DNA of 64,000 nt from Aedoeadaptatus urinae. GTDB taxonomy: Bacteria > Bacillota > Clostridia > Tissierellales > Peptoniphilaceae. Position 1 is the first letter of the stretch. Every line of letters starts with the position of its first letter. The DNA lies in assembly GCF_900155585.1 (NCBI RefSeq), contig NZ_LT707415.1, forward strand, positions 123,336 through 187,335. The letters are read 5' to 3'. The notes below the pieces were generated by a model, which saw only the letters and a program-made list of their open reading frames with translations, was not told the DNA's origin and did not search any database. Positions 18,691-28,580 of this stretch are shown here, piece by piece. The translations under genes and the position numbers were made by a program.

Positions 18691-19857
18691 CTAACCCACC
18701 AACATAAAGATGAAGTGAGCCGCAACACCGGCGATAATGCCGCCGATGGTGTGAGCTAAAATAGCCTTGCCTGCCAATTCTCTGGACTTTAATGCGTCCA
18801 TCATACCGATGTGGGTACTCAGGTAGCCGGACCAGCACATACCCATGGCCGTAAAGACGGCGATGTCGTTAGGAAGGGCCACGCCCGTTTCGATAAAGTT
18901 CGGTACCAAAGAAATAGCCGCCCCGACGGCACCTAAGGCCGTAATGGGGAATGCGATGGCTTCCGGCGATTGGAAACCGAAGATCGGTTCAAAGATAAAT
19001 TGAAGCTTTTGACCGACGACGGGCAAAAATTCCACGCCTTCATAGGCTGCGCCGGTGTATTGACCGCTTTCGCCGGGGCCGAAGGTAATCATCATAACGA
19101 AAGTACAGACGATTAAGACGCCGGGAATAATGGACATACCCATTTCAACGCCGTTCTTGCCGCCTTCCAAAAGAGCGTCAAGGGTACGTTGGAAGAGATT
19201 GCCTACGCGGACGTAGCGGAATTCACCTTGGGATTCCAGATCGTCTACATCCATGGTATCGTCGTAAGGCTTATCAGCATCTGCACCGTAATACTTTTTC
19301 GTTTGCATAAGCATTAAACGCACGCTGACGATGGAGCCGATAATGGCGCCTACATTGCCCACAACGGCGGGAACGATAAATTCCTTGCCTTGAGCGATCA
19401 TAAAGGTGGTTACGATCAGGCCCATGCCGAATGCCGTCCCTAGGTTGCACAGAGCGGGCACTTGGTACTTTTTAAAGTACTGAGTAAATGTCTTGTCCTT
19501 TGCAAAAGATATGATCGCCGGGTTATCCGATAAGTAAGTGGCTACTGCGCCGGTAATACTGGCACCGGGTAGTCCCCAGATAGGTTTCATCAGCGGAGCA
19601 AAAATTTTGTTAATCAATGCGATGGCGCCGAATTCCGACAACACGCCACTGATGGCGCCTGCGAGAACGGCCATGGCCATAATCAAAAATACCGTCGACA
19701 GTAATAAATCGTGTGCCGTCGCCATCATGGTCTTAAACATCATGCCGACGCCCATCTTTCTGCCGATTAGGGTAAATCCTCCGATGAAAACAATGAGGAA
19801 TACAAAAGTTTCCAGCCCTACCGCTTTTACTTTTTTCCTACCGTTTGTGTCATCCAT
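18691..19857 (-). CDS. Gate-domain (nucleoside-recognition type) membrane protein
   Basis: A polytopic membrane protein of about 388 aa with roughly ten helices. Motifs such as ITGAVATYLSDNPAIISFAKD and ALCNLGTAFGMGLIVTTFM resemble the clostridial membrane family I recall as CD0519/CD1768-like, which carries a Gate (nucleoside recognition) domain; the transported molecule is not known. The start is set at the ATG at 19857 because GGAGG lies 8 nt before it; an in-frame GTG at 19875 would place that ribosome site inside the gene. It is monocistronic, with its own terminator. Confidence 0.7.
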   Translation of the reverse strand: MDDTNGRKKVKAVGLETFVFLIVFIGGFTLIGRKMGVGMMFKTMMATAHDLLLSTVFLIMAMAVLAGAISGVLSEFGAIALINKIFAPLMKPIWGLPGASITGAVATYLSDNPAIISFAKDKTFTQYFKKYQVPALCNLGTAFGMGLIVTTFMIAQGKEFIVPAVVGNVGAIIGSIVSVRLMLMQTKKYYGADADKPYDDTMDVDDLESQGEFRYVRVGNLFQRTLDALLEGGKNGVEMGMSIIPGVLIVCTFVMMITFGPGESGQYTGAAYEGVEFLPVVGQKLQFIFEPIFGFQSPEAIAFPITALGAVGAAISLVPNFIETGVALPNDIAVFTAMGMCWSGYLSTHIGMMDALKSRELAGKAILAHTIGGIIAGVAAHFIFMLVG

Positions 19858-19875
19858 AAAAAAACCTCCGTGCAC

Positions 19876-20647
19876 TATTCCGTAGTGCTTCTAATCTTAT
19901 AAGTTTTGATTCTGTCCTTTTGCTTAGACGATCAATCTTTAAATATATTATAATCGAATTTCTCTATAAGTTCAATAGCTGATTGTTTATTTTTGAACTT
20001 TCAAAACGTATCGGCAACGCTAAGCCATTCATTAATTTTTTTGATTCCGTGCCTATTTTGTCAAAAATTTAATCTTCACAATTCAATCACACTTATTTCA
20101 ATAAATTAAATTTATTCCGACCTGAAATCAATCCCTTTCAGACGACATCCCCAAAAAAGTGAATTTATCTGCTCTGAGAATAGGGTACTCTTCCGGCCTA
20201 TTGAATTTTTCTATGGCTCGATGTATGTAATTCTATGTAAAGCGATATACTTCTATTGTTAAAAAAACGACTTTCTCCTATACATTATTGCATGGGCAAA
20301 GTGTAAAATTTTCTGTCACCCTCGGATCCCTTTTTTATTTTTATTTTCTTTTTTTAAAGCTTTTTCCTTATCTGCAATCTTTTTTAACGACATCTTCGGC
20401 CATCTTGCCTTTTACTATTATGAAAAGCATTCCACATTTTGAGGACCTCCCTCTTATTGATGAGCCGCTTTTTCTTTTTTCGCGACTAAAATCGGCAGCC
20501 TACACCACCTGACAAATCATGTCCGGGTATTCGACAGCCCTCCCCGGCCACCGTAATTTTTGACTTTATTATGGTTCTTCTTTTAATGTGACTTCTTGCG
20601 TATGCTAATTTTTTCGTTTCATGTTTGCGCTTTCTCTAATATTGTTG
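19876..20647. other. Long A+T-rich non-coding gap
   Basis: No gene with a credible ribosome site, codon pattern or recognisable product is seen here on either strand. Short open frames (for example 20288-20512 on the plus strand) are A+T-rich and lack a Shine-Dalgarno site. It separates the divergent Gate-protein gene and PFOR gene. It may hold an unrecognised small RNA or a long leader, but I see no known RNA family. Confidence 0.5.
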
Positions 20648-20673
20648 TTTGTCGACAAAATTCTTAAGAATTT
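20648..20673. promoter_or_regulatory. Twin overlapping palindromes upstream of PFOR
   Basis: A perfect 12-bp palindrome TTTGTCGACAAA (20648-20659) runs into a perfect 16-bp palindrome AAATTCTTAAGAATTT (20658-20673). They lie about 45-65 bp upstream of the putative -10 box of the PFOR gene, a place suited to a regulator. The regulator is unknown; the sites are not a good match to the Rex consensus as I know it. Confidence 0.4.
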
Positions 20674-20716
20674 ATCTGATTGCGAACAGCATCTATCAAT
20701 TTCAAGGCGTGTTGTA

Positions 20717-20722
20717 TATAAT
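20717..20722 (+). promoter_or_regulatory. Putative -10 box for PFOR
   Basis: TATAAT preceded by GTTGTA, with no good -35 hexamer at 17 bp, which would fit an activator-dependent promoter. The leader to the start codon would be about 115 nt and is G+C-richer than the upstream gap. Confidence 0.4.
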
Positions 20723-20842
20723 GTTTTTTGTAAGGAAGGCGAATCGATCTGATAACGTTTTCGTGTTTGCGGCACGAGATGCCGATCAGCCGATCCGCCC
20801 GACAATAGGCTATTACCTCGAAATAGTATAAGGAGTGTGTTC

Positions 20843-23800
20843 ATGAGCGAAAAAGTTTATAAGTCTATGGACGGTAACGAAGCGGCGGCTTACGTCTCGT
20901 ACGCTTTTACCGAAGTGGCAGCGATTTTCCCGATTACCCCTTCTTCTCCTATGGCAGCTACAGTTGACGCTTGGGCCGCCGACGGCAAGAAGAATCTTTT
21001 TGGACAAGAAGTACGTTTAGTTGAAATGCAAGCCGAAGCCGGTGCCGCAGCCGCTTTACACGGCTCTTTGGAAGCAGGCGCATTGACCACGACCTACACT
21101 GCATCTCAAGGTCTGGCCCTGATGATCCCCAGTATGTTCCGTACGGCCGGTTCTCTTTATCCCGGCGTTATGCACGTCGCAGCACGTACATTAGGCTCCC
21201 ACGTTCTTTCTATTTACGGGGACCACTCCGACGTGATGGCATGCCGTCAAACGGGCTGGGCTATGATCGCATCCGGCGACGTTCAGGAAACCATGAACCT
21301 GGCAGCTGTGGCTCACCTCTCCGCCATCGAAGGCACCGTTCCCTTTATGCACTTCTTCGACGGTTTCAGAACCTCCCACGAAATTCAAAAGGTGGAAGTC
21401 TTCGATTACGACGATCTCGGCAATCTGCTGAACTGGGACGCCGTCGAGCATTACAAACAAAATGCCATGAATCCGGAACGCCCGAAGCAAAGAGGGATCG
21501 TTCAAAATCCGGATACTTATTTCCAATCCAGAGAATCCATCAACACCTTCTACGACCGCCTTCCCAGCATCGTCGAAAGCTATATGAATAAAGTCAATGC
21601 CTTAAAGGGCACGGATTACCGTCTGTTTAATTTCTACGGCGCGGAAGATGCCGAAGATGTTATCGTCGGCATGGGCTCGGTCAGCGGTTTGGTTAAGGAT
21701 ACGGTAGACCGTCTGAATTCCGAAGGTCGTAAGACCGGTTATATGCAAGTACACCTGTTCCGTCCCTTCTCCAAGAAGCATTTCTTGGATGAAATGCCCA
21801 AGACCGTCAAACGGATCGCCGTCATCGACCGTACCAAGGAACCCGGCGGACGTGATCCCTTGTTCCTGGACGTCTCCGCCGTCTACAACAATATGGAAGA
21901 TGCTCCCGAAATTTACGGCGGCCGCTACGGCCTGTCCTCGAAGGACGTAGACCACGCACAGATCAATGCCATCTTCGAAAACTTAAAACAAAACGAACCG
22001 AAGGACGATTTCACCGTCGGCATCGTGGACGATGTCACCTATCGTTCCCTGCCCGTGGACCGGAGCTTCGTTATTCGCAATCCCAAGATCATTAACTGCA
22101 AGTTCTGGGGTCTCGGCGGCGACGGTACCGTCGGTGCCAATAAAAACTCCATTAAGATCATTGGCGACAATACGGATATGTATGTTCAAGCCTACTTCGA
22201 ATACGACGCCAAGAAGACCGGCGGGATTACCAAGTCCAATCTGCGCTTCGGCCACGAACCGATCAGAAACAGTAATGCCGTTACCTACGGCGACTTCATT
22301 GCCTGCCATAACCAAAGCTACATTACCCGCTACGACATCGTCAATGAAATTCGTCCGGGCGGCGTCTTCCTCATGAACACCACTTGGGACGATGCCACTC
22401 TCGCCGAACGTCTGCCCAACAAGGTTAAAAAATATTTGGCTGAAAACGACATTCAATTCTATACCATCGACGCCGTGGAATTGGCGGAAGACATCGGCTT
22501 AGGTCGTCGTACCAATACGATTTTGCAATCCGCTTTCTTCAAGCTCGCGGAAATCATCCCCATGGATGAAGCGGAACGCCTAATGAAAGAATTCGCCAAG
22601 AAATCTTACGGCAAAAAAGGCGAAAAAGTCGTCAACATGAACTACAAGGCCATCGAAGTGGGCTACCAAAACCTCCACAAATTCGACGTTCCCGCCGAAT
22701 GGAAGAACCTCACCGTGGAAGAACCCCAGGTCGATCCCACTCTGTCCGACTACGTTCGCAACATGATGATTCCCATTACGGAGCTTCTCGGCGACGATTT
22801 GCCTGTATCGGCATTTAAGGGCTATGAATCCGGCTACATCCCCTTGGGTACCTCGAAATTCGAAAAACGGGGCATCGCCGTTCACGTTCCCCGTTGGCAA
22901 CCGGATAACTGCATTCAATGTAACCAATGCTCTTTTATCTGCCCCCACGCAGCCATTCGTCCCTTCCTTTTAGATGAAGACGAAGCAAAGAACAAACCGG
23001 CAAGCTTCCGCAGTCTCCCCGCCAAGGGCTTGAAGGAATACGAATTTGCCATCCAAGTGGATCCTCTGGACTGCACGGGCTGCGGCAACTGTGTTCAAAC
23101 ATGTCCGGCGAAGGAAAAAGCCCTCGTCTTTGAAGATTTCGAAACGCAACTTCCCGAACAAGAAAACTGGGATTACGCCATGACCTTGTCCCACAAGAAG
23201 AATCCCATGAACAAGTTCACCGTCAAGGGCAGCCAATTCGAACAACCGCTACTCGAGTTCTCGGGCGCATGTGCCGGCTGTTCCGAATCTCCCTATGCGA
23301 AGCTGCTCACCCAGCTTTTCGGTGACAGAATGTATATCGCCAACGCCACGGGCTGTTCCCAAGCCTGGGGCTGCGCATTCCCCATCGCACCTTACACCAC
23401 CAATTACCAAGGCTTCGGCCCCGCATGGTCCAATCTGTTGTTTGAAAACAATGCGGAATTCTGCTTAGGTATGTACCTGGCCAACGGTCAACAACGTGAA
23501 AAGGTGACCATGGAACTGGAAAAGGTCAACGACGCCATCGACGATAAGGAAGCGAAAGCCGCCTTTAAAGAATGGCTGGACAACTATAACGAAGGCGAAG
23601 GCACCCGCGAACGCAGCGACGCCGTTATCGAAGCATTGAAGCGCCTGGATCTCGACGGTGAAGCCCTGAAGGCCAGAGACTACGTCCTCGCCCACAAGGA
23701 ACAGCTGACCAAGAAATCCTTCTGGATGTACGGCGGCGACGGCTGGGCCTACGACATCGGCTACGGCGGACTGGATCACGTTCTGGCAACCGGCGCCGAC

Positions 23801-24364
23801 CTAAATGTCCTCGTCGTCGACAACGAACTTTACGCCAACACCGGCGGACAATCCTCGAAAGCAACTCCGAAGGGTGCCGTGGTACAATTTGCCGCTGCCG
23901 GCAAGAAAACGGCGAAGAAAGACTTGGGTCTTTTGGCCATGAGCTACCGCGACATTTACGTCGCGAAGGTTGCCCTGGGCGCCAACATGAACCACCTGAT
24001 CAAGGTCATTAAGGAAGCGGAAGCCTACAACGGCCCGTCCTTAATCGTGGCCTACTCCCCCTGTATCAATCACGGGATTACCAAGGGCATGGCTTATGCG
24101 ACGCAACAACAAAAAGAAGCCGTCGAAAGCAACTACTGGCAACTGTACCACTACAATCCCGAGCTCATCGCCAAGGGCGAAAATCCCTTCAAGATGGATT
24201 CCAAGGAACCGACCAAGTCCTATCGCGAATTCATTATGAGCGAAAACCGCTACGCATCCCTGCTCCGTCGCTCCCCCGAAGAAGGCGAAGAGCTTCTCGA
24301 CGCTTCGGAAGAAGATGCACGGCAAACCTACAAACGCTACAAGGAATTGTCTGAAGATAATTAA
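20843..24364 (+). CDS. nifJ: Pyruvate:ferredoxin (flavodoxin) oxidoreductase, single chain
   Basis: A 1173-aa homodimer-type PFOR that converts pyruvate and CoA to acetyl-CoA, CO2 and reduced ferredoxin, the central step of anaerobic pyruvate use. Domain order: N-terminal pyrimidine domain (ITPSSPMA; ASQGLALM), core domain, gamma domain, an inserted two-cluster ferredoxin domain with CIQCNQCSFICP (near residue 690) and CTGCGNCVQTCP (near 744), and the thiamine diphosphate domain with GGDGWAYDIGYGG and NELYANTGGQSSKATP near residues 960-1010. Another conserved Cys (CAGCSESPY) ligates the proximal cluster. The start is the ATG at 20843 because AAGGAG lies 7 nt before it. Codon use is strongly biased, as for a highly expressed gene. 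Confidence 0.97.
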   Translation: MSEKVYKSMDGNEAAAYVSYAFTEVAAIFPITPSSPMAATVDAWAADGKKNLFGQEVRLVEMQAEAGAAAALHGSLEAGALTTTYTASQGLALMIPSMFRTAGSLYPGVMHVAARTLGSHVLSIYGDHSDVMACRQTGWAMIASGDVQETMNLAAVAHLSAIEGTVPFMHFFDGFRTSHEIQKVEVFDYDDLGNLLNWDAVEHYKQNAMNPERPKQRGIVQNPDTYFQSRESINTFYDRLPSIVESYMNKVNALKGTDYRLFNFYGAEDAEDVIVGMGSVSGLVKDTVDRLNSEGRKTGYMQVHLFRPFSKKHFLDEMPKTVKRIAVIDRTKEPGGRDPLFLDVSAVYNNMEDAPEIYGGRYGLSSKDVDHAQINAIFENLKQNEPKDDFTVGIVDDVTYRSLPVDRSFVIRNPKIINCKFWGLGGDGTVGANKNSIKIIGDNTDMYVQAYFEYDAKKTGGITKSNLRFGHEPIRNSNAVTYGDFIACHNQSYITRYDIVNEIRPGGVFLMNTTWDDATLAERLPNKVKKYLAENDIQFYTIDAVELAEDIGLGRRTNTILQSAFFKLAEIIPMDEAERLMKEFAKKSYGKKGEKVVNMNYKAIEVGYQNLHKFDVPAEWKNLTVEEPQVDPTLSDYVRNMMIPITELLGDDLPVSAFKGYESGYIPLGTSKFEKRGIAVHVPRWQPDNCIQCNQCSFICPHAAIRPFLLDEDEAKNKPASFRSLPAKGLKEYEFAIQVDPLDCTGCGNCVQTCPAKEKALVFEDFETQLPEQENWDYAMTLSHKKNPMNKFTVKGSQFEQPLLEFSGACAGCSESPYAKLLTQLFGDRMYIANATGCSQAWGCAFPIAPYTTNYQGFGPAWSNLLFENNAEFCLGMYLANGQQREKVTMELEKVNDAIDDKEAKAAFKEWLDNYNEGEGTRERSDAVIEALKRLDLDGEALKARDYVLAHKEQLTKKSFWMYGGDGWAYDIGYGGLDHVLATGADLNVLVVDNELYANTGGQSSKATPKGAVVQFAAAGKKTAKKDLGLLAMSYRDIYVAKVALGANMNHLIKVIKEAEAYNGPSLIVAYSPCINHGITKGMAYATQQQKEAVESNYWQLYHYNPELIAKGENPFKMDSKEPTKSYREFIMSENRYASLLRRSPEEGEELLDASEEDARQTYKRYKELSEDN

Positions 24365-24401
24365 TTGTTGACGAAAATTCCTTAGACCCTCACTTTACAC
24401 T

Positions 24402-24449
24402 GACCCCCGTCGGTCGGACCGAAAAATCCGGCCTGCGGGGGTCTTTTCT
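24402..24449 (+). terminator. Terminator of the PFOR gene
   Basis: Outer arms GACCCCCG / CGGGGGTC enclose a second imperfect stem and are followed by TTTTCTT. Confidence 0.8.
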
Positions 24450-24482
24450 TGCGCAAAAAAAAGCATCTGCACGTGCGGATGC

Positions 24483-24926
24483 TTACTTTTCGCCGACGAC
24501 TTTTCTCTCGTAGCTTGCGTAATTGAATAAGAACAAGATCCCCGCCATGGCCAGTGCCGTCCCCAGACCCGTATAGAAAAAGGCGATGAAGCGCTCGGGC
24601 AGAAGATGAAAGGCGCGAATGGTGATGCCGAAGGTCATCATCAAGGCCATGATCAAAAAAGATTTCTTGTCGAAGAAATGCCACGGCCGCTTGTACTCCT
24701 CTTCGTAGCCGTGAATGCGGACCACGTGTTTGTCTACCAAGGGCTGAAAGACTTTCGTCCAAAAGAGAAAAAAGACCAGGGCAGACAGAGCGACATGGAA
24801 AGGGCTCAAGGCGCGGGTGTAGGCTTCCACGCCGATTTTTAATACATTGATTCCGGCAAGGGACCAGACCAGTCCCGCCAACAGCAATAAGGTTCTCTTC
24901 TTTACCACATTTTCATCTCCCATCAT
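24483..24926 (-). CDS. Small four-helix membrane protein of unknown function
   Basis: Up to 147 aa with four hydrophobic segments (about residues 12-30, 42-62, 88-104 and 115-137) and short charged ends; between helices two and three lies a basic/acidic loop containing HGYEEEYKRPWHFFDKK. I do not recognise the family. Two upstream methionines and a GTG nearer the first helix are possible starts; GGGAGA precedes the GTG by 8 nt, so the protein may begin at VVKKRT. It is a single gene between PFOR and the riboflavin operon, with base composition like the backbone. Confidence 0.65.
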   Translation of the reverse strand: MMGDENVVKKRTLLLLAGLVWSLAGINVLKIGVEAYTRALSPFHVALSALVFFLFWTKVFQPLVDKHVVRIHGYEEEYKRPWHFFDKKSFLIMALMMTFGITIRAFHLLPERFIAFFYTGLGTALAMAGILFLFNYASYERKVVGEK

Positions 24927-25038
24927 CGTGGTTCAATCGTTTTTTATTTTAAAATGCTCGATGCTTAAAATGACACATTGTCACTCCCTATTATACCCGC
25001 TTTTTTCTGTGAATCCCATATTTATTTTTTAACCGCAC

Positions 25039-25072
25039 AAAAAAAACGCCTCCGAGAAAATCGGAAGCGTTC
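25039..25072 (-). terminator. Terminator of the riboflavin operon
   Basis: Arms ACGCTTCCGA / TCGGAGGCGT (one mismatch) followed on the minus strand by eight T, just after ribH. Confidence 0.8.
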
Positions 25073-25083
25073 CTTCTTTAAAT

Positions 25084-25545
25084 TTACATGGCGTCGAAAA
25101 GATCCGCCATTTCCAACACGCTCATGGCGGTGTCGTAGCCCTTGTTGCCGCTCTTGGTGCCGGCACGTTCTACGGCCTGCTCGATGTTTTCCGTGGTGAC
25201 GATGCCGAAGCCCACGGGAATATTCGTATCCAGCGATACCTTGGCGATGCCCTTAGACACTTCGTTGCAGACGTAGTCGTAGTGGGTGGTGGCTCCGCGG
25301 ATCACGGCGCCGAGGCAAATGACGCCGTCGTACTTTCCGGATTGAGCCAGCTTTTGTGCCGCCAGAGGAATTTCAAAAGCTCCGGGTACCCGCACCAAGC
25401 TCAGGTCTTCGTCCTTCACGCCGTGGCGGTACAAGCAGTCCAAGGCGCCGTCTAAAAGTTTCGACGTAATGAAATCATTGAAACGGCTCACGACAATGGC
25501 GAAGGATTTTCCCTCACCTCTTAACATTCCTTCCATAATTTTCAT
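25084..25545 (-). CDS. ribH: 6,7-dimethyl-8-ribityllumazine synthase
   Basis: A 153-aa lumazine synthase that joins the ribityl-aminouracil and the four-carbon DHBP phosphate in the penultimate step of riboflavin synthesis, normally as a 60-mer shell. Diagnostic stretches are SRFNDFI near the N-terminus, [31 protein letters not shown] and [12 protein letters not shown]. The start is the ATG at 25545, which overlaps the ribBA stop (ATGA) and has AAGGAGG upstream; reading further upstream would add 14 residues encoded inside ribBA. Last gene of the operon, before its terminator. Confidence 0.96.
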   Translation of the reverse strand: MKIMEGMLRGEGKSFAIVVSRFNDFITSKLLDGALDCLYRHGVKDEDLSLVRVPGAFEIPLAAQKLAQSGKYDGVICLGAVIRGATTHYDYVCNEVSKGIAKVSLDTNIPVGFGIVTTENIEQAVERAGTKSGNKGYDTAMSVLEMADLFDAM

Positions 25546-26789
25546 CGGTTGGCCTCCTTGCTTTGTTTTTCCACGTGTCCGTGGCAATCGCAGCCGAATT
25601 CGTGTAAATAGTGGTTCAGCTTTTTGGCTTTGGTTTCCAAATAGAAGTGGTCGTTTTCGTGGGATTGAATTTCAATGGGTACGCGTTCTACAATTTCCAT
25701 GCCGTATTGTTCCAGGTGGTACACCTTGTCGGGATTATTGGTTAAAAGACGCATTTTTGTCACGCCGAGATCTTTCAAAATTTGCGCGCCGATGTAGTAT
25801 TCCCGGGCATCTTCCGGGAAGCCTAAAGCCACATTGGCTTCCACCGTGTCCATGCCCTCATCTTGAAGAGCGTAGGCTTTTAATTTATTCAAAAGACCGA
25901 TGCCTCTTCCCTCTTGACGCATGTAAAGGACGATGCCATTGCCTTCTTCCTCCACTTGCATCATGGCACGTTGCAATTGATCGCCGCAGTCGCAGCGCAG
26001 GGAGCCGAAGGCGTCGCCGGTTAAGCATTCGGAGTGGACGCGGGTTAAGATGGCGTCCTCTTTTGTAATGTCGCCTTTGATCAGGGCCACGTGGTGTTCG
26101 CCGTTTAAGGTATTGCGATAGCCTACGGCTTTAAAATGGCCGTACTTCGTGGGCATGTCCGCTTCGGCTACCCGTTCGATAAGGCAATCGTGGGTCTTTC
26201 TGTATTCTTTTAATAGCTCGATATTAATGAGGGGGACGTTTAATTCCTTTGCCAGTTCGCAGATGCGGTCCCGCTGCATCATTTCTCCGTTATCTTCCAT
26301 GATTTCACAGCAAAGACCCACCTCCGTCAAACCGGCGAGACGCAATAAATCCACGGTGCCTTCCGTGTGCCCTTCACGCTCCAATACTCCGCCGGGCTTG
26401 GCGATAAGAGGAAACATGTGGCCCGGGCGGCGGAAGTCTTCGGCTTTCGAATTGGGATCGGCGGTTTTTCTGGCGGTGAATGCCCGTTCCACGGCGCTGA
26501 TCCCCGTGGTGGTGTCCACGTGGTCGATGGTGACGGTAAAAGCCGTTTCGTGATTGTCCCTGTTTTTGGAGACCATGGGCTTTAAGTGCAGGCGATCCGC
26601 TTCTTTTTGGCTCATGGGCATACAGATCAGGCCTTTGGCGTAGGTAGCCATGGCATTTAATTGCTCCGTGGTGCAGGTTTCGGCGGCGACGATCATGTCC
26701 CCTTCGTTTTCACGGTCTTCCGCATCCACGGCAATGATCATCTTGCCTGCTTTCAGCGCGTCGATTGCTTCTTCAATTGTGTTCCACAT
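25542..26789 (-). CDS. ribBA: Bifunctional DHBP synthase / GTP cyclohydrolase II
   Basis: A 415-aa fusion enzyme. The N-terminal half (about residues 1-200) is 3,4-dihydroxy-2-butanone-4-phosphate synthase, with the acidic metal-binding loop [10 protein letters not shown] and the later [13 protein letters not shown] region. The C-terminal half is GTP cyclohydrolase II with the zinc site in [20 protein letters not shown] and the catalytic RQEGRGIG motif. It supplies both precursors of lumazine. It sits between ribE and ribH in the order ribD-ribE-ribBA-ribH, usual for Firmicutes. The C-terminal tail [12 protein letters not shown] is a short extension. Confidence 0.96.
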   Translation of the reverse strand: MWNTIEEAIDALKAGKMIIAVDAEDRENEGDMIVAAETCTTEQLNAMATYAKGLICMPMSQKEADRLHLKPMVSKNRDNHETAFTVTIDHVDTTTGISAVERAFTARKTADPNSKAEDFRRPGHMFPLIAKPGGVLEREGHTEGTVDLLRLAGLTEVGLCCEIMEDNGEMMQRDRICELAKELNVPLINIELLKEYRKTHDCLIERVAEADMPTKYGHFKAVGYRNTLNGEHHVALIKGDITKEDAILTRVHSECLTGDAFGSLRCDCGDQLQRAMMQVEEEGNGIVLYMRQEGRGIGLLNKLKAYALQDEGMDTVEANVALGFPEDAREYYIGAQILKDLGVTKMRLLTNNPDKVYHLEQYGMEIVERVPIEIQSHENDHFYLETKAKKLNHYLHEFGCDCHGHVEKQSKEANR

Positions 26790-26798
26790 AATTTCCTC

Positions 26799-27437
26799 CT
26801 AAAATCCATGCTTTCTGAAAAAATTCATATCCAGCGGGGAATATTCTTTCGCCACTTCATTTTGTCTCAATAAATACTTGCCCACGATGTCGAATTCCAC
26901 GGTGACGGGGTCGCCGGGCTTCAGCTCACCTAAATTGGTGGAGCGCAAGGTCTCCGGAATCAGGGAGACGGAAAAATCGTTTCGCCCCGCCCGGGCGATG
27001 GTTAGGCTCACGCCGTTTAGGGCCACCGAGCCCTGGGCCACGAAATAAGGCGCCCAAGCCGGTTCCACACCGATGTGAAGGAGATAGCCCCCTTCGTGTG
27101 GCTCGATGCCTTTCACCTGCCCCACCGTGTCCACGTGGCCCTGGACGATGTGCCCGCCCATGCGGCTCGCGGGAAGAAGGGCCCGCTCCAAATTCACGGC
27201 ACTTCCCGGCCGCAAGCGGTCCAGAGCGGATTTTTTCGCCGTCACCGTCATCATGTCCGCCGTAAAGGTGCCCTCCGCCATGGAAGTCACCGTGAGGCAG
27301 ACGCCGTTAGTGGCGATGGAATCGCCGATCTTCGTATCTTCAAGCACCGTTTGCGCCATCACCCGCAGGACGATCTTCTCGCCCCGCTTCTCCAGAGCGG
27401 CCACGGTGCCCACTTCTTCTACGATTCCCGTAAACAT
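26799..27437 (-). CDS. ribE: Riboflavin synthase, alpha chain
   Basis: A 212-aa enzyme that dismutates two lumazine molecules into riboflavin and the ribityl-aminouracil. It begins with the usual MFTGIVEEVG and contains the two repeated lumazine-binding beta-barrels (GDSIATNGVCLTV and GSVALNGVSLTIA mark equivalent positions), with MGGHIVQGHVDTVG at the end of the first barrel. Length is normal. Its start overlaps the end of ribD by 19 bp, so the two are coupled. All key glycine and histidine positions of the GHIVQGHVD region are present. Confidence 0.95.
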   Translation of the reverse strand: MFTGIVEEVGTVAALEKRGEKIVLRVMAQTVLEDTKIGDSIATNGVCLTVTSMAEGTFTADMMTVTAKKSALDRLRPGSAVNLERALLPASRMGGHIVQGHVDTVGQVKGIEPHEGGYLLHIGVEPAWAPYFVAQGSVALNGVSLTIARAGRNDFSVSLIPETLRSTNLGELKPGDPVTVEFDIVGKYLLRQNEVAKEYSPLDMNFFRKHGF

Positions 27438-28504
27438 GCTCTGATGCCTCCTATAAACAGATCCGGCCCCAGCATCTTTACCTCTTGAAAGACGAAATCC
27501 CGTCGCTCGCTTAACGCAGCGATGGCACGACCCGTGACGGCATCTTTTCCGCCGCCGAAGAGGGTGGGCGCGAGATAAAGGGCGAATTCATCTACCAGAT
27601 CTTCGTAAATCAGGCTGCCGTGAAGGCGTCCGCCCCCTTCCACGAGAATGCGGCCCATGTCCTTGGCATACAGGTCCTTTAAAATGGCGTGGAGATCCAG
27701 CTTGCCCTTCTTCTCCTGCATCACTTCAACGACGACGCCCCGCTCTCTCAGGGTCTTGATCTTCGCCTCGTCCATATGCGTCGTGTAGACGATAGTAGGC
27801 TGCGTGCCGTCGTATACGTGATAATCCAAATCCACGGCGCCGCGGCGGTCCAAAATAATCCGCGTAGGATCCTCTCCTTCGCCGCTGCGATTGCTGAGGC
27901 GGGGATTGTCCTTGGTCACCGTGTTGGTGCCCACGAGAATTCCGTCCACCATGCCTCGAAGCTTGTGGCCGTCCTTGCGCGCCGCCTCCGATGTGATCCA
28001 TTGGCTTTCGCCTGTATCCGTGGCGATTTTTCCGTCTACCGTCGCAGCAAATTTACAAATCACATAGGGCGTCTGCGTCAAAATACTCGTGAAAAAGGCC
28101 CGGTTCAGGGATTGGCATGCCTCCTCAAGGACGCCTACATCCACCTGAATCCCCGCCGCTTCCAAAGCGGCGACGCCGCGACCGGCGACCTTTGGATTGG
28201 GATCCAAGGTGCCGACCACTACCCGGGCGATCCCCGCCCGCTCGATGGCCACGACACAGGGCGGCGTCTTTCCGTAGTGGAAGCAAGGCTCCAAGGTGAC
28301 ATACATGGTGCCGCCCCTCGGCGATTCCTCCACCTGCTTCAAACAATCCACCTCGGCGTGGTCCTTGCCGAAGCCGTGATGGTAGCCCTCGGCGATGACT
28401 CGCCCGTCCTTTACCAAGACGGCGCCTACCATGGGATTGGTCTTGGTCTTGCCCAAGCCCTTTTTCGCAAGAGTCAATGCCCGATTCATATACTGCTCAT
28501 CCAT
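27419..28504 (-). CDS. ribD: Bifunctional riboflavin deaminase/reductase
   Basis: A 361-aa fusion. The N-terminal deaminase domain has the zinc site HAEVDCL and PCFHYGKTPPC with its catalytic Glu; the C-terminal reductase domain (about residues 145-361) has CKFAATVDGKIATDTGESQWIT and the glycine-rich VEGGGRLHGSLI. It performs steps two and three of riboflavin synthesis. The ATG at 28504 has AGGAGG at the right distance; the open frame reaches 28657 but the extra codons run through the terminator and riboswitch and are not coding. First gene of the operon. Confidence 0.96.
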   Translation of the reverse strand: MDEQYMNRALTLAKKGLGKTKTNPMVGAVLVKDGRVIAEGYHHGFGKDHAEVDCLKQVEESPRGGTMYVTLEPCFHYGKTPPCVVAIERAGIARVVVGTLDPNPKVAGRGVAALEAAGIQVDVGVLEEACQSLNRAFFTSILTQTPYVICKFAATVDGKIATDTGESQWITSEAARKDGHKLRGMVDGILVGTNTVTKDNPRLSNRSGEGEDPTRIILDRRGAVDLDYHVYDGTQPTIVYTTHMDEAKIKTLRERGVVVEVMQEKKGKLDLHAILKDLYAKDMGRILVEGGGRLHGSLIYEDLVDEFALYLAPTLFGGGKDAVTGRAIAALSERRDFVFQEVKMLGPDLFIGGIRACLRES

Positions 28505-28518
28505 AAAGCCTCCTGCAT

Positions 28519-28546
28519 TAAAAAAACCGAAGCGCAACGCTTCGGA
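28519..28546 (-). terminator. Attenuator terminator between FMN riboswitch and ribD
   Basis: A perfect 8-bp stem CCGAAGCG / CGCTTCGG with a 3-nt loop is followed on the minus strand by seven T, ending just before the ribD ribosome site. A second hairpin (AAGGACA / TGTCCTT, 28561-28579) lies between it and the aptamer and may take part in switching. This is the expected layout for transcriptional control by FMN. Confidence 0.85.
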
Positions 28547-28580
28547 GTGACAATCAAATGAAGGACAATCAATGTCCTTA

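Noticed and set aside
20288..20512. Short open frame in the gap before PFOR
   Set aside because: No Shine-Dalgarno site, A+T-driven Phe/Leu-rich sequence and no family resemblance.
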